Assembly: GCA_035578175.1 (NCBI GenBank)
Contig: JAQMRL010000003.1
Coordinates: forward strand, 88,452,469-88,516,468
Source of the DNA: Catonia carolina
Taxonomy: Eukaryota; Arthropoda; Insecta; Hemiptera; Achilidae
Direction: 5' to 3'
DNA: 64,000 nt
This document shows positions 11,627 through 22,624 of this stretch, piece after piece; position 1 is the stretch's first letter; each line of letters starts with the position of its first letter. Below the pieces are notes generated by a model. It was given only the letters and a program-made list of their open reading frames with translations. It ran no database searches and was not told the origin of the DNA. Both the position numbers and the translations under genes were made by a program.

Positions 11627-11758
11627 CAATCGCAAACATGTTTTTTGGATTCAGGGGGTCTGAAAACATGTAGATCCGGTGAAAACTCGATTTCGAAAAA
11701 TCGACATGAAAACAATACTTTCCTTCCTATATATTCATGTAGGCAAGAAAAAGTAAAA
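10771..11758 (-). mobile_element. Family A element, complete
   Basis: About 988 bp from tttggtgtgaaacactcaca (3' hairpin side) to ggcaagaaaaagtaaaaa (5' end reversed), with all landmarks. It has an extended AC tract at 11583-11623. The inverted motifs show one substitution each (CTTGACA; GCAAGAAAAAG). Confidence 0.88.
11583..11623. repeat. (AC)n microsatellite inside family A
   Basis: About 40 bp, broken near its left end by 'ccaccta' imperfections just upstream. Tract length differs strongly between A copies, so it mutates independently of copy age. Confidence 0.9.
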
Positions 11759-11904
11759 ATACATAACACTTTACATTTGAACATGGTTTTACTCAATGAT
11801 GGACCAGTACGCTAACCTACACTCCACAGAGATCACAGAAACATGAAGTAAAACGTAAGGCATTTCAACAGAAACCGTTGCATTTACGTACTATATTTCT
11901 ATTT

Positions 11905-12088
11905 TTTTAAAATGATTTTAAACTGAAATACAGTTTAAAATGTATCCATATTGATATTTTATAAAGGTCGAAACATTTTCTAATGATTCCTGATTATAAC
12001 AAGTTTTCATTTATTAATGGGAAGAAAACAGTAAAAAATTAATGATATTTCTTTATGGTTTAAATTCCGTGGGACACCCGGGTATAAT
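11905..12088 (-). repeat. Repeat family C copy
   Basis: Inverted relative to 10384-10605. It contains 'taatgattcctgattataac', 'gggaagaaaacag' and ends GGGACACCCGGGTATA. It is followed directly by a family A fragment. Confidence 0.65.
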
Positions 12089-12104
12089 CAAAATAGTTGA
12101 AAAA

Positions 12105-12425
12105 AATCTAGTGTGAAACACTCACACGACTATCTCTTTCCAATGTAAATAGGGAACAACGTAACCTTTGCTTAAGAAAATGTAAAATTAAAAAAAAAAA
12201 CGACCTAATATTTTAATAATTAATGAATAAGGTAAAATGAAAATCAATCTCTATTGGCTTAAAAACTTTGCTGTCTATCGACTTAAAAATACGAAAATCA
12301 CTAATGGTGATGAACCATGCGGTTTTTCTGTAGAAAAATATCCTGAAATAAAAGTTGTAGGTTTTTAAATTTTTTACAATATTAATTACACATAATGTGT
12401 CTTAAAATACACATTAAGGGCAAAT
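12105..12425 (-). repeat. Family A partial copy (3' portion)
   Basis: It starts tctagtgtgaaacactcaca, with a degraded inverted motif (ctatctctttccaa), and keeps only the 3' module. It ends in 'cacattaagggcaaatatt'. Confidence 0.7.
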
Positions 12426-13040
12426 ATTAAAATTAATGAGTGTGGAAGTAGATGGAGAAATCACATTCAACGGACTGTTTCAGGAAGAATCCACCTTGAA
12501 GCACTGAGGTACAGAATGCTTCAAATGCTTTAAAGGATGTCCAGAGTCAGTTTTTCAGATCGGTGCGGACTGAACAGGCATGTTTGACTACCCGTAATAG
12601 AAGAAGAAGGGAGGAGGAGGAGAAGGATGATAACAATCACACGAATAACAAAAATGAGGAGGAGGAAGAGTAGGAGTGGTGGAGAAGTGAAGAAGGGATA
12701 GAGGGAGTGGAGAAGTAAATGAGCTACAAGATCCTCTGTGATTACATGCAACGGTATGACCGAAGTCATCGGTCAGATTCGCTATTTATAAAAATGTAAG
12801 GTTACGACAATATCAAAAAAGCACTACGATAAAAAATAAATTAATAACCAGATTTAATCCATACCGCCAGGTAAGAAGCAAACATATTTGCAATAATTTT
12901 ATTACATTCTCTCCCTCTAGTTCTTGGATTCTTCCGAATCATCTTTCAGATACACCCACACAAGCCTAAAGCGTAAAAAAATAATAGAATGGGGGGAGAG
13001 CCGCGATTCCGGAAGAACACATAGATCTATTACAAGCTCA
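12426..13040. other. Spacer with purine-rich tract
   Basis: A strongly purine-rich stretch (GA/GGA runs) lies at 12597-12720. The 79-codon minus-strand frame over it is Leu/Ser-rich because of that bias. No gene was recognised. Confidence 0.5.
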
Positions 13041-13041
13041 A

Positions 13042-13623
13042 ATGAATTGGTCATTTCAGAAAGCCCATAAAAAACTAACTTTTGAAAAATTAAAAAAATT
13101 GTAATTATGTTCCAATTAAAAAAAATATAAATTGTCCAGAGTTCCCTTCTAATATAAAATAAACTCTTGTATTATTAGAGACAAGGTACTTGTTAAAAAA
13201 AATAATTGAGAATTTAGACTTAAGGTGTTGCTGAAATATATTGGAGTAAAATGTTAACTCACGTTGTTAGACCAGAAGAAAATTGTGCTGTACAATAGTA
13301 TTAATTTATTTATTTCAGTAGTTTACATTATGACTTAAAATAGCTTTCTGCAATAATAAAAATTGAAATTCATAACTTTAAGAAAAAAAAAGTTGATTGA
13401 AAATGAAAGTAGAGCGCTTCAAAAGAACATCCTCTTTCATTTTTTAATTAGAAGAAAACCCTTTATATCCTTAAGGATAGGCCTTATCTTAATGTTATAT
13501 ACTACTTAAGTAAAGCCAGACTTGTGATTTTAGTAGGGATGGTGTAGGGATGGTTGGTTTTAAAATGGATTAAAGAGAAAATTTAAAATATAACTTACGG
13601 GATTTCTGAAATGAATGATTCAA
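13042..13623 (-). mobile_element. Inverted-repeat family H, copy 1
   Basis: Its ends are tgaattggtcatttcagaaa at the left and tttctgaaatgaatgattca at the right, imperfect terminal inverted repeats. The interior shares long stretches, in opposite orientation, with 21900-22624 (for example 'ttttactcca', 'ttttcttctggtctaacaac' and 'aattgaaattcataac' equivalents). There is no coding potential, so it is probably a MITE-type DNA element. Confidence 0.7.
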
Positions 13624-14179
13624 ATCTAGCCACCGAATTAATTAATTGTATACAAATGAATCGGTTTTTAACTTTCCTATAAATAATCACATTAATTACT
13701 AACATTTTTATAAAAAATTAAACTTTGACCTCTTATAACAATTGATAAGGATCACGCAACTGTGTTCTAGGATATAATTTTTATGTAAACAATAAAGAAA
13801 AAATACATGATAAAACTGAAAATGTTATTAATAAAAACTCAAATTGAAAATCTAAAAAAATCACGTACAGAAAACTACGTGATTAGATAAAGTTCACGCT
13901 CGTTTCACAATTTTAAGTGAGTCCACGTTTTATTTCACAAACCACGTAACGATAACGTAAGATATGTACACTATTTCCTCGGTGCTTATCAAAATTAATA
14001 ACGTCTGAGCTCTGAAAATGGTATTTCATAGTTGCACTGTTCATAATTTAAACTGTATAACCGACTGGCTCTAAAAATTTCATTTTTGTTAATTTCAATT
14101 ACTTGTTTATTACGTGTTACTTGTTGTAATCAACAACTGTGTATTTATTATGTACAACATATATAGTAATTTTTTGGCA
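13624..14179. other. AT-rich spacer
   Basis: No gene or shared repeat was recognised. Confidence 0.45.
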
Positions 14180-15065
14180 ATGATAAGAAAACAGAGAAAA
14201 TGAAAATATATAAAGGAGTACGACAAAACTGTCCAATGTCTCCAACGTTATTCAGTGTTTATGTTAATGAGTTATAACAATTTGGAACCAACTAGTTGAC
14301 TCGGGCATTAAGCTTTGGAATAATGTATTTCTAAATTCATAGCTGTATGCAGATGACACCGTTATTATTTTTGACACAAAAAACAGGCTCCAATATACCA
14401 TTTATAAGTTGCACAACATTAGCGCAGAGTTTGGTAAGAGAATATCGGCGCGAAAATCAAAGCCTATGGCATTCAAGGGAAGATGGTCGCTTCGCTCAAA
14501 AATTATACTTGGTAACTAAACTATCAAATAAGTTCGAGATTTCAAATATTTATATGGATTTAATATTTATCGTGCAGGATTTCTTACGACAAAGATGATG
14601 ACGTGAGTGAGAAACTGGCCAAATTCAGCGCTGTATGTGGTTCTATTCATTTGACAATAGGAAAGAAAACGAGACAGGACACCCAAATGAAATTTTATAG
14701 AGCAATAGCTATACCACTCATAACATATAGGAGTGAAACATGGGTATCATTACAGAGAAACGAATCTCGTATCGAGACTGCTGAAATGAGATTTTTACGG
14801 GTAGTCAAAGGTAGTACCCGGTTAGATTGAGTACGTGACGAAGCTATTCGCGCCGAGTTAAATGTTCAGCCTGTGAGAAACATCAAGAATATATAAAAGA
14901 AACTGGTCCAACCATTTACTTCGCATGCCAGCACACAGACTTCCTCTACGAGCATGAAAATAAAAACCTAGAAGGACACGAGGCTTGAGAAGACCTAAAA
15001 TGATATGAATACCGGAACAGGCAATTGAGCCGAATCCTTGACAGATGTTATTGATGTCAATACAA
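14180..15065 (+). pseudogene. Non-LTR retrotransposon RT remnant with YADD box (LINE L2)
   Basis: Translation in shifting frames shows successive RT landmarks: GVRQNCPMSPTLFSVYVNEL (14215-14274) ending in a stop; LYADDTVIIFDTKNRLQY with the catalytic YADD at 14346-14357; VSEKLAKFSAVCGSIH; QMKFYRAIAIPLITYRSETW; ETAEMRFLRVVKGSTRLD then a stop; and the basic tail region near 14960-15040. The endonuclease and first RT blocks are missing and at least three frame changes or stops separate the blocks, so it is dead. The thumb and C-terminal wording matches 26885-27394 on the plus strand and 24345-24770 on the minus strand, so all three belong to one family or closely related families. Confidence 0.85.
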
Positions 15066-15595
15066 ATTAATACAAAGTAACATTTGTCAATAACGACTAC
15101 ATGTAAAACTCATTTTAGTCCAGAATTGATCTTTTTCTTTCCTCCAGCCTATCGCTTTGTTCGGGTCAGAGAGCTGACAATCATTCAAGAAAGGTTGAAG
15201 TCTAGCCAGATACAGTTAGCTACATAAATCCCCCCCAAACACAAAAAAATATGCATTCACTTCGAAAGTTCTAATGACATTAAATTAAAAACTGAGATTC
15301 AACTTGACAATTACTCACCGATCGAAAAACTTGAGTCAGTTAAGGAACCTGTAAAAAATGAAATAATAGTATTAATTTAATTAATAATGGTCACTAAACA
15401 AAATAATATGTACACAGTAACAACATAGTATTAACGATGTAATAGTATGAACTATAAGAAAACTAATTTTTCAGAAAAAACAGAGCAAATCATTATAATT
15501 TTTTTATTAATACAACTTTCGTTATTTTTTAGATGCAAGACTTAAGCCAAGGTTCTATTCATGATATGGGCATAATAATCAATAAACAAACTTCA
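15066..15595. other. AT-rich spacer
   Basis: No gene recognised. A short run of C's occurs at 15228-15234. Confidence 0.45.
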
Positions 15596-15599
15596 TTAA

Positions 15600-16130
15600 C
15601 TCTAAACAATTCTTTATTGACACGATTAATAATTACAGTTAATCATTAATCTTAGACTAACAAATTACAATTAGATTACTTCCATTAAATTAATTACACA
15701 TACGAAACTTAAAGCTTAAACTAAACTCGATTATAAATAAGATACTGTGACTTAACAATCAAAACAATGATTCGATTGTCCACAACCACTTTTTAATACC
15801 CGTATGCACACGCACTATTAACGTAATTCAGAAAAAGTCCTGTAACGACAACACAACTGGAAACAACAGTAATTTCATTTACAGTTCCAATACTAACTAA
15901 CTGACTAAGTTCAACGTGCTAATTTTTTTTATATCTGCAGTCTGATTTCTCAAACAATCGAGACCCTTCTAACGCTTTCTACGAACTTTACTAGAACAAT
16001 TCACAACATAGTAGAAATTATCATTAATAGGCATAACAAAGAATCATTCCCCGTATTTAAAAATAGTTTCGACCGCGATTCCTAGAACTCCTTTCGAAAA
16101 TATTTCATTTATCGGCCATCCATTATTTTT
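15600..16130 (-). repeat. Repeat F (part shared with 54.7 kb)
   Basis: About 140 bp around 15905-16020, read on the minus strand ('agtaaagttcgtagaaagcg', 'ttagaagggtctcgattgtt', 'gttagttagtattgg'), is similar to plus-strand 54725-54880. The remainder to 15600 is not seen elsewhere, so the element limits are uncertain. Confidence 0.4.
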
Positions 16131-16268
16131 ACAATACGAGTTTGTAAACTAAATTTCTTACAATAAACAATTTATTAACTATTTCTAAAATATTATTGTT
16201 ATAATGTTACAATATTCTTTTGTTTTGTTCAATATTACATCACCTTCTGCGGTTATTGCGTAGTAGGA

Positions 16269-16855
16269 TATACTGGTGTCCCAAAAGTCCGAGTACGACA
16301 AAATACTTCGAAAGTAAGGAAAATTTCAAGATTTATGCAAATACGATTTTACGAACCTCACTCGAATACAAAATACCATTTTATGATGAATCAAAAATTT
16401 CGTCCGTCATATTGAATGTATGCTAACTTTATTATTTTTTTCAATGGGAAGGTGGTCATTGACACAAGATTTCAGTGTGAAATTTCAAGATAATTTGAAT
16501 GACGAAAACCAAATAACAATTTCTCATACGGTTTGGAAGATATTCGTCTTTCTTTACATTAGAGCAATACCTTAGTGAATGTCATGAGATAACGAAACCG
16601 TATAAGATGTCCATGTGCAGTTTTCACCATTCAAGTTGTCTTGAAATTTCGCACTGAAATCAAGTGTCTTATGAACACCTTCCAGTTTAAAAAACAACCG
16701 TTCAAGATGGTCGAAAACATTTTTTAATTCATCATAAAATAGTATTTTGTATTCGAGTCAGGTTCACATTTTTATTTATGTTGTAGGCCTACCTTGAAAT
16801 TTCTCCTACATTCAAAATATTGTGCCATACTCGAACTTTTGGGACAGCCAGTATA
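16269..16855. mobile_element. Foldback (long-TIR) element
   Basis: The left end TATACTGGTGTCCCAAAAGT and the complement of the right end TATACTGGCTGTCCCAAAAG begin two ~280-300-bp inverted arms. Similarity continues through 'tcgaatacaaaatac.attttatgatgaat' and 'tttcagtg.gaaatttcaaga.aa.ttgaat'. The arms meet around 16550-16580 with little spacer. Arm divergence (roughly 15-25% by eye) suggests an old insertion. No transposase is encoded. Confidence 0.85.
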
Positions 16856-16884
16856 AAATGATATGCGTACAAGGTAATGGATGG

Positions 16885-16975
16885 GAAAATTCTTAAGACA
16901 CGGAAATTAGATCCGTGTCTAAGGCGAAGCAGCCAAGCGCACGCTCTCCACTAAGCCACAACGGACGTTGACGCA
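16885..16975 (-). repeat. tRNA-like fragment with strong hairpin
   Basis: The minus strand reads GTTGTGGCTTAGTGGAGAGC, a clean A-box-like head. A B box is not evident. Next to it is a 9-bp perfect stem AGACACGGA/TCCGTGTCT with a 7-nt loop (16901-16922 region). It is probably a SINE head fragment. Confidence 0.5.
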
Positions 16976-17084
16976 AACTTAACCGGACGATAAAGAAAAA
17001 CGAATAAACTATGAAAGAACCTTTATCAAAATCATAAAACTCATAACCTACCCTAAAATTCGTAAATAATTTTTTAAATTTTAT

Positions 17085-17285
17085 CAGCCCAGTCAGTCAG
17101 CTGGTAGGAAGTCGCTATTATTTGTTAAGTAACATCGGTTGGGCAAGCGACTTTGTATGGTGACCAGCTGACAGCCATTCGTGAACAAACTCTACTGCGG
17201 GTCCCTGTTCAAGCTCACGCCTAATTCACGTCAAATAATACAGCAAAGCAGCGATCAAATTGGGTCGTTGTCAATAATGAAAAAA
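17085..17285 (-). repeat. Repeat family D copy
   Basis: Inverted relative to 37075-37310 and 55455-55705. Shared wording includes 'cagtcagtcagctggtagga', 'gggcaagcgactttgtatgg', 'gaacaaactctactgcgggt' and 'atcaaattgggtcgttgtca'. Its nature is unknown. Confidence 0.65.
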
Positions 17286-17289
17286 AATA

Positions 17290-18214
17290 AAAGCTAAAAA
17301 AAAATAATCTGAAGAAAACTACATTAATTATGTAAGGACATTTCCAAAAAATATTTAACATAAATTTAATTAAATAATTAGAAAGATTTATTCCATCGAA
17401 GTATAGAAGAAAATCTTAAAAAGTGTTGCAGAAACTTCAGATGAACTTTTTGCATTGCAGTACTGTCTGGAAAGAAAAGGAAAGACTTAAAAAAGTTGAG
17501 TAGTAAAGCTCGTTAGAGTAAGAATTTCTCTGGGTACTTTAATTGCATTAAGTTATGAATAAGTAACAGATTTAAGAGAATTGCTTTTAAAATACAAAGA
17601 GAATAAATTATTTATTCCTCTTTATTATTCCCTGTAAATTCAGCTGGGTAATATTTTTGCAAGATGAACTACAATATAATGGTTAAAAAGAAAGAGATTA
17701 ATTTGCGGTAACTTATAAAAGTTCAACAAATAGTACCACAATGAAAATTTCAATTTAGTTTCTTGTTAAAATTTAAAGACCATTAACCAAGAGCATTATC
17801 TTAAACCTATAAAAAACTGATAAATATTTCGAACTTATTTTATCTAACAAACAGTTTTTTTTTAGAGCGAGTGCATTATTTCTGAAGAGTAAACATTCAC
17901 TTCTGAAAAATAAACAAATCCATTCGTATCCAACCAGACAAAAAAATTGTTTTAGAATTGTGCACAATAGAACAACCGGATACGTAAAAGCACCGTACTG
18001 TGCCTCTCTCAAAATTTATAACAAGCCACCAAATCTTTTAAAGATCTTTTTCTACATAGTTTTCAAAATAAGCTCAAAGACGGTTTCTGCTAGAAAAACT
18101 ATTTTCTTATAATATTGTTTTTTTTTAATATCCGCTGAAATAACTTTTTTAAAACACAGGGTTCAACTGCCTCGTTCGTTGTGTATTATGATATTCATAG
18201 TAAGTGAACGAAAA
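17290..18214. other. AT-rich spacer
   Basis: No recognised gene or repeat. Confidence 0.45.
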
Positions 18215-18216
18215 TA

Positions 18217-18940
18217 CAAGGTGTGGCTATTAAATATCGAGACTGACGTACAAAATTTAATTTTAATTTTATACATAATCACTAATGTGATGAAACGTGG
18301 TTTTTACTTATGATCCGGAAACGAAGCGCCAATCCATGCACTAGAAGAGCCTAACTTCACAGAGTGCCAAAAAAGCTCGAATGAGCAGGTCAAAATTTAA
18401 AGCAATGATGATTGTTTTTTATCCATGGGATTGTGTACCTTCACTGGATTCCTGAAGGTCAAACAATTAATCAATATTACTATTACCTTGAGGTACTTTC
18501 TAAACTACGTCAAAGAGTAAGGAAAAAACGCCCCGAAATGTGGAAGAACAAATCATGGGTTTCCACAAAGACAATGCGCCAGCTCATTCCGCGTTATCTG
18601 TCCAGAGGTTCCTAGCCAAGTACAGCATCTAAGTGTTAGAACATCCACCTTATTCACCAGATCTTGCACCATGTGACTTCTACCTGTTTCCTAAGGTGAA
18701 ATCTGCATCAAAAGGGTCAAGATTTGAGTCTGTGGAAGTTGCAAAAGAGAGAGTGGCCGTGTCCTGAAGGAGCTGACAGAAGATGACTTCCAGCACCTGT
18801 TTCCAACAAAGGAAAATTCTCATGGAGCGTTGTAGGGATAGAGAAGGAGTGTATACTGAAGGTGACCATAAGTGATTGTGTATAAAATTAAAATAAAAAT
18901 TTTTACTACGTCAGTCTCGTTATTTAATAGCCACATCTCG
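18217..18940 (+). mobile_element. Mariner element 1, internally deleted, with extended TIRs
   Basis: It is flanked by TA at 18215-18216 and 18941-18942. The ends share the wording 'tgtggctattaaata.cgagactgacgta' in inverted orientation. The similarity continues for ~70 bp into the AT-rich subterminal region (18217-18284 versus 18871-18940), including 'ttttaattttatac.taatcact'. That is longer than usual mariner TIRs and suggests the left end is a copy of the right end. At 724 bp it is about half a complete mariner. A rearranged relative lies at 33881-34542. Confidence 0.9.
18289..18875 (+). pseudogene. Mariner transposase, catalytic-domain remnant
   Basis: Across several frames the region encodes VFFDIHGIVYLHWIPEGQT-like wording, then F-H-x-D-N-A-P-A-H-S, L-E-H-P-P-Y-S-P-D-L-A-P-C-D-F-Y-L-F-P-K, and a tail ending GDHK before TGA at 18873-18875. 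The D-N-A-P-A-H and S-P-D-L-A-P-C-D-F-Y blocks are the second and third catalytic blocks of DD34D mariners; the first Asp lies near 'TYDPETK'-like wording at 18305. The N-terminal helix-turn-helix domain is entirely absent. Small indels, for example near 18555 and 18625, shift the frame, so no transposase can be made. Confidence 0.88.
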
Positions 18941-18969
18941 TAAAGTATTGTTTATTTTATAAAATTAGG

Positions 18970-19087
18970 CTAATTAACATGCCAGGCCCTCTGAAAAACA
19001 TCTACTTTCCACCCTACAAATGACACCTTCAATTTATTCACCACAGGGTCTGGCTGTATAATGAAATTCATCACTCTCAGAGGAGAC
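18970..19087 (-). repeat. Family B fragment
   Basis: About 118 bp of the middle of family B on the minus strand ('gggtctggctgtataatgaa', 'cagaggaga'). It directly adjoins the target duplication of the next, complete B copy. Confidence 0.75.
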
Positions 19088-19098
19088 CTATACAATAT

Positions 19099-19496
19099 GT
19101 TGTTGTTGTTAGGGTCAACAGCCGAAAGGCTGGTTTGAACCTCTAGAGGTTTTACTAAGTAAAACGAGGAGTGAGGTGGTTTACCATTGCCTTCCTCACT
19201 GAGTGGAAAAGTACGCTTATCAGCATGCCGGGCCCTCTGAAAAGCACATATTTTCCACTCTGTAAATGACACCTTCACTTCATTCACCACAGGGTCTGGC
19301 TGTACAATGAAATTCATTACTTTCAGAGGAGATAACTCTGATTAGTGTCTTTTACACCTCTACCTCTTCTGTTCTTAAATGATTCAGTCATTTAATTGGC
19401 TGACCATGTGATAAGAAACAGAACTATTTATTTTAGCCCTGCAACGAACAGATTGAATGTAAATAATTTGACACTCCACCTGTCTGTTATGGGCAG
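19099..19496 (-). mobile_element. Family B SINE-like retroposon, full length
   Basis: The 398-bp element is flanked by an 11-bp duplication, ctatacaatat, at 19088-19098 and 19497-19507. On the minus strand it starts CTGCCCATAACAGACAGGTG and ends in an AAC-rich tail (GACCCTAACAACAAC). The 3' region carries a B-box-like GGTTCAAACC, but no convincing A box was found at the 5' end. Three copies with 11-bp duplications (also 36510 and 57012) support target-primed retroposition. The ~75-codon frame across its 3' half is shared by several copies but broken in others, so I do not call it a gene. Confidence 0.88.
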
Positions 19497-19507
19497 CTAT
19501 ACAATAT

Positions 19508-19985
19508 ATTGGGTACTAAATATTTAAGAAGCTTAGAGGAAAATACATTTTTAGTTATCTACTCAAGTTACTTTTTATTAAAAGCTAGTCCAAAATATTA
19601 CACATAGAAACTTCATTATTATATATTATAAACTAAAACAGCAAAATAATATAGACTGTGCATTCACTTGACAAAAACTAATTTGTTAAAATAATAAACT
19701 TTGACCAGCGAATATATTCGACACGAAATTACCTTTTTACCATGCATACAATTTAACAGGTATTTAAAACTCGTAGAACAAACTAAATTATTTTCGACAA
19801 ATACATCTTTTTGTTTGTCGTATTCACACAATAATAATAATTTCTCTGTCCAAACAAAAACGCTGACCAAAAGAGGTTATTCACACAACTGTATTTCACA
19901 GGTTAAATAAACTAAATGAACGTAAAATAAACTAAATGCAAAAACAGTTAAAAGATACCGCACTGTAGTTATGGGTAACTGTGTT
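19508..19985. other. AT-rich spacer
   Basis: No recognised gene. Overlapping 68- and 69-codon frames on opposite strands at 19664-19910 have no recognisable motifs. Confidence 0.45.
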
Positions 19986-19989
19986 GCCC

Positions 19990-20104
19990 ATGACGGACAG
20001 GTGGAGTTTTAAATTAATTGCACTCAATCGTTGGTTCCAGGGCTACAAAAAATAGTTCTGTTTCTTATAACATAGTCAGCCAATTATATGACTGAACTAC
20101 CGTA
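19990..20104 (+). repeat. Family B 5' fragment
   Basis: It begins 'gttgcccatgacggacaggt' and matches family B to 'cagccaattatatgactgaa', where the next family A copy begins, so the A insertion or a deletion truncated it. Confidence 0.75.
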
Positions 20105-20106
20105 TT

Positions 20107-21047
20107 TTTACTTTCTCTGGCCTATATGAATATATAGGAAGGAAAAAATTGTTTTCATGTCAATTTTTCGAAATCGAGTTTCCACCGGATCTACACGTTT
20201 TCAGACCCCCTGAACCCAAAAAAAACATGTTTTTAGCGATTGGTCTGTGTGTGTGAACAGGATATCTCAAGAACGGAACATTGTACGAACATGAAACTTG
20301 AAACTTAAGTTACATACCACTACCGGACCCGACACGAACATTTTCATCAATCGGTCAACCGGAAAGTAGTATTTATTCGTATATTTTTTTACTTTTTTGC
20401 AATTTTCTCAGAAACTGGTCCTACGATTTTTTTTAAAAATCGCCTGGTTTACTAAATTTTTTATGCTCTACAAGATAAGGTAGGCGCCATGTTTGCTGAA
20501 ATTCTGGGTGAGGCTGTTTTCACGTAAAAAAATAGTATTTTTAAAATTACGGCTTTAATACGGTATGTATTTTAGCACAAAAATTTATATAACGAAAATT
20601 GTAGAGAATTTAAAACCCTACAACTTTTATTTCAAACATTTTTTTGTGTAACCCTTAGTTTAGCGGTAATTAGCGATTTTCTGTTTTTTTCTCACGAAAA
20701 CGTGTGAAAAATCGATTTTTTTAAAAGATTTCAGCCTTAGTATGCATTTTACGACAAAAGTGTATATAATCAAAGTTATAGGAAATTAAAAGATCTACAA
20801 CTTTTATTTAAAGCATTTTTCTCTACAGAGCCTATTTTAGCGTGATTTTCCGTATTTTTAAGCCAAACTGAGGTCGATTTTCATTTTGCGTCTTTTACTC
20901 AAGATTAAAATTAGATTATGTTTATTGAGGTTAATTTCTTTTGTTTATTTCTAATGTTTTATTACTAATGTTAGGTTTATTGTTAATTATTTGCATTGGC
21001 AAGAGAAAGTCGTATGAGTGTTTCAAACCAAATTTTTCCGAATCCAA
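20107..21047 (+). mobile_element. Family A element, complete
   Basis: About 940 bp. The 5' motif ACTTTCTCTGGCC is followed by the CCTATAT/ATATAGG-type stem, a short (TG)n (20246-20255) and core modules; the inverted motif GGCAAGAGAAAGT ends the core and the 3' hairpin-like 'gtatgagtgtttcaaacc' and a T-run follow. It is a good reference copy. No direct duplication of the flanks is apparent. Confidence 0.9.
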
Positions 21048-21261
21048 ACCGCATTTTTCACTAAAAATCGGTTCCATAATTTGACTTGCGGCTTGCATTC
21101 GCGCTCTAAAAATATTAATGGTTTCTTATTAAGCATAAGTAAAATATAAAGAGCATTCCTTATACGCACACTTCTTACGTAGTGCGTGTACAGTCATTTT
21201 GATCAGTTTGGTATTACAGTATAAAGTTTGGTAGCAATTTTCTTATATTTCATTTTGCTTT

Positions 21262-21711
21262 TTATCCGATCATTTGTCTTTTTTTGTATTTTATACATCG
21301 CCATAAGTGATGTTATATAGGTTAAGGGTACTTCGCCTAAAATTTATATAACGAAAGTTGTAGAGAATTTAAAACCCTACAACTTTTATTTCAAACATTT
21401 TTTTGCGTAACCCTTAGTTTAGCGGTAATTAGCGATTTTCTGTTTTTTTTCTCACGAAAACGTGTGAAAAATCGATTTTTTTAAAGATTTCAGCCTTAGT
21501 ATGCATTTTACGACAAAAGTGTATATAATCAAAGTTATAGGAAATTAAAAGATCTACAACTTTTATTTAAAGCATTTTTCTCTACAGAGCCTAGTTTAGC
21601 GTGAAAGAGTGATTTTCCGTGAAAGAGTTAGTTATCCGATCATTTGTCTTTTTTGTATTTTATACATCGCCATAAGTGATGTTATATAGGTTAAGGGTAC
21701 TTCGTCTATAC
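21262..21711 (+). repeat. Local duplication: ~75-80-bp flanks around a family A core segment
   Basis: A segment ('ttatccgatcatttgtcttt' through 'ttaagggtacttcg') occurs at 21263-21335 and again at 21631-21705, almost identical. Between them, 21337-21620 is a near-exact second copy of the core of the upstream family A element (20577-20860). Repeat spacing is about 368 bp. The near identity suggests a recent event such as template-switch or patch repair. Confidence 0.85.
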
Positions 21712-21899
21712 AATTACCCAAAAATCAGAGCAGGTCTTACGATCTAATTTCAAATTAATCGTAATTAACTACGCGGAAAAGACAACCACCAAAAAAGACG
21801 GAAGAAAATACCTAGTGTAGATGAATCTTGAGTTCGGCATTGAACAAAAAATTAACAAAAACTTCTAAATGCTAATTGAGTAGTAAACCTAAGTGTATT

Positions 21900-22624
21900 T
21901 GAATCAGTCATTTCAGAAAGTCATAAGTCAAAATTTTACTTTTTTTTCTTTAGTGAATTTTAGGAATAACTGAATATAAACATACCATTCCTGCAAAATC
22001 AAATAAGTCTGGCTTTTCTTTAAGTAATAAAACAGTAAGGAAAAGTTTATCCTTAAGGATATAAAGTGCTTCCTTCTAATAAAAAAACGAAAGTGGATGA
22101 TTTTTTTATGCTTAACCTCTACTTTCTAGTGGTAAAGGCTATGTATACAAAGTTTCTATCCAAAAATCTTTTTAAGGGAGATAACTAGGTACTGTTTGTG
22201 ATTACGATGAAAAACGTGAATAGTCCTGAAAACCAACTTTTTTTTCTGAAAGTTACGAATTTCAATTTTTATTACTGGAAAAGCATTTATTATGTATTCA
22301 GTTTACTAAATAAATAAAAGAATACTATTGTACAACACAATTTTCTTCTGGTCTAACAACGTATTTTACAAAAAATAACGCAGGTTAGCATTTTACTCCA
22401 ATTTACTTCAAAAACACCTTAAGTCAAAATTTTCAACTTTTTTTTTACACAAGTGGCAATCTTTAAAAATACAAAAGTATACATTTTATGTTAAGGGGGA
22501 CAAGCCTCTAAGAAATTATATTTTTTAATATTGTTTTTTATTGAAACTTGAAAAATTAAAAGTTTTTTAATTTTTCCAAAAGTTAGAATTTTTGACTTAT
22601 TGGCTTTCTGAAATGACCGATTCA
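21900..22624 (+). mobile_element. Inverted-repeat family H, copy 2
   Basis: Left end 'gaatcagtcatttcagaaag', right end 'ctttctgaaatgaccgattc', forming ~20-bp imperfect terminal inverted repeats. It shares most of its interior with 13042-13623 in the opposite orientation and is ~140 bp longer. No transposase frame. Confidence 0.72.

Noticed and set aside
12530..12769. 79-codon minus-strand frame
   Set aside because: It derives from a purine-rich low-complexity tract.
15600..16130. Possible LTR of a retrotransposon
   Set aside because: No second copy in direct orientation nearby, and no TG...CA ends or primer-binding site were found.
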